Shown here: positions 58,436 to 64,000 of the stretch, piece by piece
Layout: each line of letters starts with the position of its first letter
Numbering within the stretch: position 1 is the stretch's first letter
NCBI RefSeq assembly: GCF_019977315.1
Contig: NZ_AP024652.1
Coordinates: 3,224,001-3,288,000 of the forward strand
Length of the DNA: 64,000 nt
Reading direction: 5' to 3'
From: Arthrobacter sp. StoSoilB22
GTDB taxonomy: Bacteria > Actinomycetota > Actinomycetes > Actinomycetales > Micrococcaceae
The notes under the pieces: model-generated
What the model saw: only the letters and a program-made list of their open reading frames with translations
The model's database searches: none
Told to the model about the DNA's origin: nothing
Translations under genes and position numbers: made by a program

Positions 58436-59958
58436 GCACAGAAACCTCGACGCCGGGTGGCGGCTCAGCGGGCGGCGACCGCACCGCCGTCGTACCTTCC
58501 AAAGGCCTCCACGCCGGGATCCTGGACCTGGGCGACTCCGTCATGCTGGGCCTCGCCTCCACCGCGCCCGTCTACTCGCTTGCGGCAACGCTGGGACTCA
58601 TCGTTGCAGTCAACGGCAACTACACTCCCCTGATCCTGATCCTCGGCTTCATCCCCGTGCTGTTCATTGCCTACGCTTTCCGTGAGCTCAACAGCGCCAT
58701 GCCGGATTGCGGTACTACGTTCTTCTGGGCCCGCAAAGCCTTCGGTCCGTGGGCTGGCTGGCTGGGCGGCTGGGGCGTGGCCCTGGCAGGTGTGGTGGTG
58801 CTGGCCAACCTGGCGCAAATCGCGGGCAAGTACGTGTGGCTGCTGATCGGCGACGGTTCACTGGCCGATAACACCTGGCTGGTCACTGCCACCGGTGTGC
58901 TGTTCATTGTGTTCATGACGTACGTGAACCACCGCGGCATCCGTTTGGGCGAGCATGTCCAGCGCACCCTGACCTACATTCAGTACATTTCGCTGGGCAT
59001 CTTTGCGGTGGCCATTGTTTTCCGGATCGCAGGCGGTGCGCCTGAAGGGCAGGCCTTCGACTTTGAGTGGTTCAATCCTGCCGGCGCCTTTGCAGATCCC
59101 GGCGCCGTGGTTCATGGTGTCCTGCTGGCTTTGTTCATTTATTGGGGCTGGGACACGTGCCTGGCGCTGAATGAGGAGACGGAAAACCCTGCCAAGACCC
59201 CCGGCCGTGGCGCCGTTCTCTCCGCCACAGTCCTTCTGGCGATTTACGTTTCCGTGGCCCTCCTGGTGATGATGTACGCCACGATCGGTACCGACGGCAT
59301 CGGACTGGGCAACGAGGCAAACCAGGACGACGTCTTCCTGGCCATGAAAGACGTTGTGCTGGGTCCTTGGGGCTGGCTGATCATTGTGGCTGTGCTTGCC
59401 TCAGTCCTGTCCTCCACGCAGACCACCATCCTGCCCACCGCCCGCGGAACCCTGTCCATGGGTGTCCACGGCGCGCTTCCTCCCCGGTTCGGCAAGGTCC
59501 ACGAGCGCTTCATGACTCCGGGCTTCTCCACTCAGGTGATGGGTGCGGTGGCTGTGGTGTACTACGTTGCCATGAGCTTCCTGAGTGAAAACCTGCTCTC
59601 GGACTCCATCAGTGCTATCAGTTTGTTCATTGCGTTTTATTATTCGCTGACTGGTTTCTCCTGTGTATGGTTCTTCCGCTCCACGCTCCGGGATTCGGCC
59701 AGGAACCTGTGGTTCCGCGGCATCCTGCCGTTCCTTGGTGCACTATCTCTTGCTGCGGCTTTCTTCATCTCCGCAGTCCAGATGTGGGATCCGGCTTATG
59801 GGGACACACAGATCTTCGGCATTGGCGGGGCGTTCGTCAGCGGCGTACTGTTGTTGGCCCTGGGCGTTGTGTTGGCGGTCGTCTGCCGCTTCGCACCCTC
59901 CACCCGGGGTTACTTCACCGGTGAGCGCGCCGAGGTGGGTGTGGTCCGCGGCGAGTAG
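58432..59958 (+). CDS. APC-family amino acid/polyamine permease
   Basis: 508 aa with 12 helices. APC motif near the N-terminus: GILDLGDSVMLGLASTAPVYSLAATLG; the discontinuous helix 6 region FIYWGWDTCLALNEETENPAKTPGRGAVLSATVLLAIYV is typical. It imports an amino acid or amine with H+ or Na+. Its ATG overlaps the stop of the ligase gene, so transport and ligation are linked; it may supply the ligase's amine. Confidence 0.9.
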   Translation: MSTETSTPGGGSAGGDRTAVVPSKGLHAGILDLGDSVMLGLASTAPVYSLAATLGLIVAVNGNYTPLILILGFIPVLFIAYAFRELNSAMPDCGTTFFWARKAFGPWAGWLGGWGVALAGVVVLANLAQIAGKYVWLLIGDGSLADNTWLVTATGVLFIVFMTYVNHRGIRLGEHVQRTLTYIQYISLGIFAVAIVFRIAGGAPEGQAFDFEWFNPAGAFADPGAVVHGVLLALFIYWGWDTCLALNEETENPAKTPGRGAVLSATVLLAIYVSVALLVMMYATIGTDGIGLGNEANQDDVFLAMKDVVLGPWGWLIIVAVLASVLSSTQTTILPTARGTLSMGVHGALPPRFGKVHERFMTPGFSTQVMGAVAVVYYVAMSFLSENLLSDSISAISLFIAFYYSLTGFSCVWFFRSTLRDSARNLWFRGILPFLGALSLAAAFFISAVQMWDPAYGDTQIFGIGGAFVSGVLLLALGVVLAVVCRFAPSTRGYFTGERAEVGVVRGE

Positions 59959-60069
59959 GCTGCGTTCCTCCCCAGTTAGTCTCCCGAAAGGGCCGGAAAC
60001 ACCCTGCGACACGGGCGTTTCCGGCCCTTCTTTCGGTGAACCGGGGAACTAACCGGGGAGGAACGCAGC
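59959..60069. repeat. Nested long inverted repeat / terminator
   Basis: Outer 22-bp arms GCTGCGTTCCTCCCCAGTTA (GT follows, 59959-59980) and its complement at 60048-60069 differ at one base. Inner arms GAAAGGGCCGGAAAC (59986-60000) and GTTTCCGGCCCTT plus TTTC (60017-60034) form a second hairpin. The inner hairpin is probably the permease terminator; the outer arms reach close to the next gene. Confidence 0.85.
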
Positions 60070-60091
60070 GTTGGCCGCTTAAGATGCTGGA

Positions 60092-61267
60092 ATGAGCGAT
60101 TCAACGACGAACACCTCCGACGTCCTTGCCCTCGATTCCCTGCTGACGGCAGACGAGCTGGCCCTCCGCGAGCGGGTCCGCGACTTCACCGCACAGCGGA
60201 TCCGCCCCAACATCGCACGCTGGTACGAGGACGCTCATTTCCCCCGCGGGATCGCAACGGAGCTGGGTGAGCTCGGTGTTCTGGGAATGCACCTGGACGG
60301 TTACGGCTGCCCCGGCCGGACCGCCGTCGAATATGGCCTCGCCGCGATGGAACTTGAGGCCGGCGATTCGGGGATTCGCACGTTCGTCTCGGTCCAGGGC
60401 TCCCTTGCCATGACGGCCATCCATAAGTGGGGCTCGGAGGAACAGAAAGAGCAATGGCTTCCTCGAATGGCCGCCGGGGAGCTGCTCGGCTGTTTCGCGC
60501 TGACCGAGCCGACGGCGGGGTCTGATCCGTCATCCATGACCACTTTTGCCCGCCAAACAGCCGACGGTTGGGTCCTGGATGGTGCCAAACGCTGGATCGG
60601 CCTCGCGACCATTGCAGACGTCTTGGTGGTATGGGCGAACACTGAAGACGGCATCCGAGGGTTCCTGGTTCCCGCCGGGACCTCCGGTATGAGCGCTACG
60701 CCGATTGAGCCGAAGCTCTCCATGCGCGCTTCCATTCAGTGCGATGTAAAGTTCGACGGCGTGAGGCTGGGTCCTGAGGCCATCCTCCCGGGTGCCTCGG
60801 GACTTCGGGGACCATTTTCATGCCTGAATGAGGCGCGATACGGGATCGCATGGGGTGCCATGGGAGCGGCCCGGGACTGCTACGAAGCTGCGTTGGATTA
60901 TGCCGGCAATCGCCTCCAGTTTGGTCGGCCGCTGGCGGGCTACCAGCTGACGCAGGAGAAACTCGTGAACATGCTGGTGGAAATCCAGAAGGGCACCATG
61001 CTGGCCCTTCACTTGGGCCGTTTGAAGGACACCGGCCATCTTCAGCCCCAGCAGATTTCCTTGGGCAAGCTGAATAACGTCCGCGAGGCCATCAAGATCG
61101 CCCGGGAAGCTCGGACGATCCTGGGCGGCAACGGCGTCACCTTGGACTACTCACCGCTGCGGCACGCCAACAACCTGGAGTCGGTGCGGACCTATGAGGG
61201 AACTGATGAGGTCCACACCCTGATCCTGGGTCAGCACATCACGGGCATCGGAGCTTTCCGCGGCTAG
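60092..61267 (+). CDS. Acyl-CoA dehydrogenase, glutaryl-CoA dehydrogenase-like
   Basis: 391 aa. FAD-dependent alpha,beta-dehydrogenation of an acyl-CoA. Core: CFALTEPTAGSDPSSMTTFARQTADGWVLDGAKRWIG (FAD/substrate), MRASIQCDVKFDGVRLG, ARYGIAWGAMGAARDCYEAALDYAGNRLQFGRPLAGYQLTQEKLVNML and the catalytic Glu in VRTYEGTDEVHTLILG. The GCDH-type layout suggests glutaryl-CoA or a branched acyl-CoA. A TAAGAT -10 box lies 6 nt before the ATG, giving a leaderless message. Convergent with the TetR gene. Confidence 0.92.
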   Translation: MSDSTTNTSDVLALDSLLTADELALRERVRDFTAQRIRPNIARWYEDAHFPRGIATELGELGVLGMHLDGYGCPGRTAVEYGLAAMELEAGDSGIRTFVSVQGSLAMTAIHKWGSEEQKEQWLPRMAAGELLGCFALTEPTAGSDPSSMTTFARQTADGWVLDGAKRWIGLATIADVLVVWANTEDGIRGFLVPAGTSGMSATPIEPKLSMRASIQCDVKFDGVRLGPEAILPGASGLRGPFSCLNEARYGIAWGAMGAARDCYEAALDYAGNRLQFGRPLAGYQLTQEKLVNMLVEIQKGTMLALHLGRLKDTGHLQPQQISLGKLNNVREAIKIAREARTILGGNGVTLDYSPLRHANNLESVRTYEGTDEVHTLILGQHITGIGAFRG

Positions 61268-61275
61268 CCCCCCAA

Positions 61276-61881
61276 CTAAGGGAGGACCAGCAGATTGAAG
61301 TAGCCGCGGAGCCCCTTGACCACGTCTACGTCGTCGGGGGCCAGCAGCCACTGTGTTTGGAGCCCGTCCCACAGTGCAACCAAGGACATTGCAGCTTCAT
61401 CAGGATCGACGCCGGCCCTCAGCCTGCCTTCTGCAGCCAGCTCGGCGAAGCGCCGTGCATAGCTTTTCCTCAGCCGATCGAAGCGCTCGGTGAAGTAGAC
61501 GCGCCCTGGATGCGAATCGGTAACGGACTCCGCGCACAGAATGGTGTACAGCTCAACCAGGCCCGGAATGTTCTCGTTGAACAGCGCCGTCCGGAGTACT
61601 GAATCGACCAGGCCCTCTTCCATGTCATCAGGGAAGGCATCGCCGGTGATTTCGTCGCGTCGCTCCAGGACTGCCATCAGGAGATCACGCTTGGACGGGA
61701 AATAGTGCAGCAGGCTGGTTTGGCTCAGCCCCACCCGGTCGGCAACGTCCTGCAGTGACCCACCCCGGTAGCCGTGGGCAGCGAACACCTCATGGGCGGC
61801 ATCAAGAATGGTCCGGCGCCGTTCTTCGGATTTTGCGTAGGGGCCCCGCCGCGCTGCTCGGCCCACGTCCTTTGTGGTCAT
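61276..61881 (-). CDS. TetR-family repressor
   Basis: 201 aa from the ATG at 61881; the frame is open further but lacks a start signal. Helix-turn-helix RRTILDAAHEVFAAHGYRGGSLQDVADRVGLSQTSLLHYFPSKRDLLMAVLERRDEI is the TetR signature. The C-terminal domain (NIPGLVELYTILCAESVTDSHPGRVYFTERFDRLRK) is of the TetR_C_6-like set. It is divergent from a sugar importer and a perfect operator lies between them, so it probably represses both. Confidence 0.92.
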   Translation of the reverse strand: MTTKDVGRAARRGPYAKSEERRRTILDAAHEVFAAHGYRGGSLQDVADRVGLSQTSLLHYFPSKRDLLMAVLERRDEITGDAFPDDMEEGLVDSVLRTALFNENIPGLVELYTILCAESVTDSHPGRVYFTERFDRLRKSYARRFAELAAEGRLRAGVDPDEAAMSLVALWDGLQTQWLLAPDDVDVVKGLRGYFNLLVLP

Positions 61882-61919
61882 GGCTAGCCAGTGTACATGT
61901 GTGTTTCGACTCAAAAATG

Positions 61920-61943
61920 AAATTCGAGTAACTACTCGAATTT
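61920..61943. promoter_or_regulatory. TetR operator in the divergent promoter
   Basis: AAATTCGAGTA (61920-61930), AC, TACTCGAATTT (61933-61943): perfect 11-bp arms with a 2-bp centre, 39 bp upstream of the TetR start and 88 bp before the importer gene. Confidence 0.88.
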
Positions 61944-62030
61944 TCTGTTACCGTAGTCACACTTGCCGCGGCGGACTGAAGAAATCCCCAGCCGCGTCAT
62001 CGTCAACCTGACACGAAGAGGTGAAGGCTC

Positions 62031-63365
62031 GTGACCCGATTCACGCGAAGACAACTCCTGGGCGCAGGCCTGGGAACAGCAGCCATGGGCTTGCTGAGCG
62101 GGTGCGCTACTCCAGGAACGCAGTCCGTCAACGCCGCACCAACCATCCCCGCCGCCGGGGAGCCCGTGCGGCTGACCTACTGGGCTTGGCTTAAAGACTT
62201 CCAAAACGTCGCTGATGTCTGGAATGCGTCCAATCCCAACATCCAAGTGGATGTGGTGTGGATCCCGGGCGGCAACGCAGGCGGGTACCAGAAGCTGTAC
62301 TCAGCCCTGGCCGCTGGCGGCGGACCTGACCTGGCTCAGGTGGAACTACGGTCCATCCCGGAGTTCATGCTGGTGAACGGACTGGTTGACCTGAACCGCT
62401 ACGGCGCCAAGGAACACGAACACTTGTACGACCCCACCCTGTGGAAGCAAGTCAGCTACACCGGGGGCGTTTACGGCATCCCCCAGGACGCCGGCCCCAT
62501 GGGCATGTTCTACCAGCCCGCCATCCTGGACAAGGTGGGGGGCAGCGCCCCGAAGACCTGGGACGAGTGGGCTGCCTTAGCCGCCGAACTTCGCTCCGTG
62601 GACAGTTACTTGGACTGCTTCCCCATCAGCGATGCCTCTCCCTTCGCGTCCTTCGCGGGGCAGGCCGGCGCCCAGTGGCTGCGACCGGAAGAGGATGGCT
62701 GGGTCATCAACATGACCGACGACGCCACGCTCAACACCGCGCGTTTCTTCGACAAAGCGATCGACGACGACCTCGTCACCACCGCGTACGGCGCCTTCTC
62801 CCCGGGTTGGTTTGCGGCCGCCGGCAAGGGTGGCATTGCCTCCACCGTCACCGGCAGCTGGGGCGATGCTTTGGTGCAGGGCGTCAGTGGCTCCGAAGGT
62901 AAGTGGCGCGTCGCGCCGATGCCCACGTGGGGCGACACCGGCTTTGGCTCCAGCTACCTGGGTGGCTCTACGGCGGCGGTGTTGGCCAACAGCAAACACC
63001 CCAAGGAAGCACTCGAGTTTGCGGTGTGGCTGACCACGTCCAAAGAGGGAATCGACGCCGAGATCAAGCACAGCGGCATCGGCTGGTCACCCAACCCCGA
63101 CTTTATTGGCACGGATCGGCAGCAGCCCTCGGCGTTCTTCGGTGGCCAACGCTATAACGAGGAAGTCTTTGTTCCCGCCGCCCAACAGCAGAACCCGGAC
63201 TGGTCCTGGTGGCCGGTGACCCAGCAGTCGTTCAACATCCTCAGCGACGGCTTCCGCAAAAAGGCTTTCGGTACCTCATTGGTCGATTCAATCGCAGCTT
63301 CCGAGCAGCAGATCATCACCGTTTTCAAGAACAAGGGCCTCAGCATTCGGAAGGAAACGGCATGA
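62031..63365 (+). CDS. Sugar-binding lipoprotein of a second ABC importer (Tat-exported)
   Basis: 444 aa from a GTG with AGAGG upstream. Twin-arginine signal TRFTRRQLLGAGLGTAAMG with lipobox LLSGC, so it is Tat-exported and lipid-anchored. The CUT1 body has VRLTYWAWLKDFQNVADVWNASNPNIQVDVVWI, YGIPQDAGPMGMFYQPAILDKVG and GGSTAAVLANSKHPKEALEFAVWLTT. The stop overlaps the permease ATG (ATGA). Sugar unknown. Confidence 0.92.
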   Translation: MTRFTRRQLLGAGLGTAAMGLLSGCATPGTQSVNAAPTIPAAGEPVRLTYWAWLKDFQNVADVWNASNPNIQVDVVWIPGGNAGGYQKLYSALAAGGGPDLAQVELRSIPEFMLVNGLVDLNRYGAKEHEHLYDPTLWKQVSYTGGVYGIPQDAGPMGMFYQPAILDKVGGSAPKTWDEWAALAAELRSVDSYLDCFPISDASPFASFAGQAGAQWLRPEEDGWVINMTDDATLNTARFFDKAIDDDLVTTAYGAFSPGWFAAAGKGGIASTVTGSWGDALVQGVSGSEGKWRVAPMPTWGDTGFGSSYLGGSTAAVLANSKHPKEALEFAVWLTTSKEGIDAEIKHSGIGWSPNPDFIGTDRQQPSAFFGGQRYNEEVFVPAAQQQNPDWSWWPVTQQSFNILSDGFRKKAFGTSLVDSIAASEQQIITVFKNKGLSIRKETA

Positions 63366-64000
63366 CCACCACCCGCACCGCATCTACAGTGCAGCGCCCC
63401 GCCGCCACGGCACCAAACCGTCCGGGCAAGCGGGCCGGCGCTGCTGCACGCGCCCCTTGGCTTCTGCTGGCTCCGTTCCTGGGGCTCTTTGTCCTCACCT
63501 TCCTGCTGCCCATTGTTGTGGCCATCATGTCCAGCTTTACCAAGGTGACCCGCAGCGGGCTCTTCGGTGAAGCCGGCGTGACCAGTGAGTTCGCCGGCTT
63601 CAGCAATTACGCCCAGGCTCTGGCCGACGGCAGCTTTGTGGCGTCCATTGGCCGAATGCTGCTCTTTGGTATCGTCCAGGTTCCCGTGATGATCGTCCTG
63701 TGCACGGCGTTGGCTCTCATGCTCGAGTCAGCATCGGCAAAGTGGCCTGGCTTCTTCCGTGCCGCCTACTTCCTCCCCTACGGTGTACCGGGCGTCATCG
63801 CCACCATCCTCTGGTCCTTCCTGTACGTGCCCGGGCTCAGCCCGCTGTTTGACGCAGCCAAGATCGTTGGCTTGACTCCCGATTTCCTGGGCGCCAACAG
63901 CGTCCTGTGGTCCATTGCCAACATCGTCACGTGGAGCTACACGGGCTACAACATGCTGATCATCGTGGCGCAGCTCAAGGCCATCCCGGTGGAACTCTAT
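63362..64000 (+). CDS. Sugar ABC transporter permease (partial, runs off right edge)
   Basis: 213 codons from the ATG at 63362, open to the last base. Residues 1-25 are a polar tail; helices begin at LLLAPFLGLFVLTFLLPIVVAIMSSF. MalF-like blocks: FAGFSNYAQALADGSFVASIGRMLLFG and FFRAAYFLPYGVPGVIATILWSFLYVPG. The final residues VAQLKAIPVELY are the start of the EAA loop (usually PxELYEAA), which continues past the window. Confidence 0.93.
   Translation, partial: MTTTRTASTVQRPAATAPNRPGKRAGAAARAPWLLLAPFLGLFVLTFLLPIVVAIMSSFTKVTRSGLFGEAGVTSEFAGFSNYAQALADGSFVASIGRMLLFGIVQVPVMIVLCTALALMLESASAKWPGFFRAAYFLPYGVPGVIATILWSFLYVPGLSPLFDAAKIVGLTPDFLGANSVLWSIANIVTWSYTGYNMLIIVAQLKAIPVELY

Overview
The window is a contiguous piece of a high-GC actinobacterial chromosome. 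The gene content points to the Micrococcaceae, most likely Arthrobacter or Paenarthrobacter: a GlnR-type regulator beside mycothiol synthase (mshD), secE-nusG-rplK-rplA order next to tRNA-Trp, many GTG/TTG starts, several -10 boxes placed 6-9 nt before the start codon (leaderless transcripts), and actinobacterial solute-binding lipoproteins. The genus is inferred from remembered protein families; no search was run. I see no prophage, insertion sequence, CRISPR array or rRNA operon.

Layout. 1-5.4 kb: partial acetyltransferase, ribosomal/transcription block (rplA, rplK, nusG, secE), tRNA-Trp, aminotransferase. 5.4-10.1 kb: envelope-stress module of a LuxR-type response regulator, a PspC-domain histidine kinase and a divergent PspC/LiaF-like operon. 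10.2-18.3 kb: pfkA, a PadR-controlled DHA2 efflux pump with a clear operator, and housekeeping genes (ankyrin, YgfZ, flavodoxin, nitrobindin-like, membrane proteins). 18.4-23.8 kb: GlnR-like regulator, mshD, ppk1, Nudix/histidine phosphatase. 23.8-28.8 kb: a tightly overlapping GntR-membrane protein-thyA-folA operon with a candidate operator over its promoter, then an Escherichia-like asd. 28.8-36.1 kb: AlkZ-like protein, murB, MFS, a hadAB-like MaoC pair, DUF2797, CitE-like lyase. 36.1-40.3 kb: sulfonate/alkyl-sulfate import and an AtsK/TauD dioxygenase, preceded by a 378-bp leader with 10-bp phased repeats. 40.3-47.8 kb: aldo/keto reductase and a complete ROK-regulated alpha-glucoside locus (GH13, ABC importer, divergent ROK repressor) with three matching TAAATTTA operators. 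47.8-56.4 kb: Na+/H+ antiporter, NAD(P)-binding protein, two tRNAs each with its own terminator, a frameshifted LysM gene, a DEAD-box helicase with a long leader, MOSC protein, orphan KdpDE. 56.5-64 kb: YgiB/YgiC-like pair with an APC permease, acyl-CoA dehydrogenase, and a TetR gene divergent from a second sugar ABC importer across a perfect 24-bp operator; the importer runs off the right edge.

Most genes are ordinary core functions. The less expected items are the YgiB-YgiC-APC unit (a glutathionylspermidine-synthetase-fold ligase in an organism that should use mycothiol), the thyA-folA genes coupled to a GntR/membrane-protein pair, the phased repeats before the sulfur operon, several inverted repeats that look like dispersed elements, a tRNA-like 3' half between the GlnR-like gene and mshD, and the frameshifted LysM gene.
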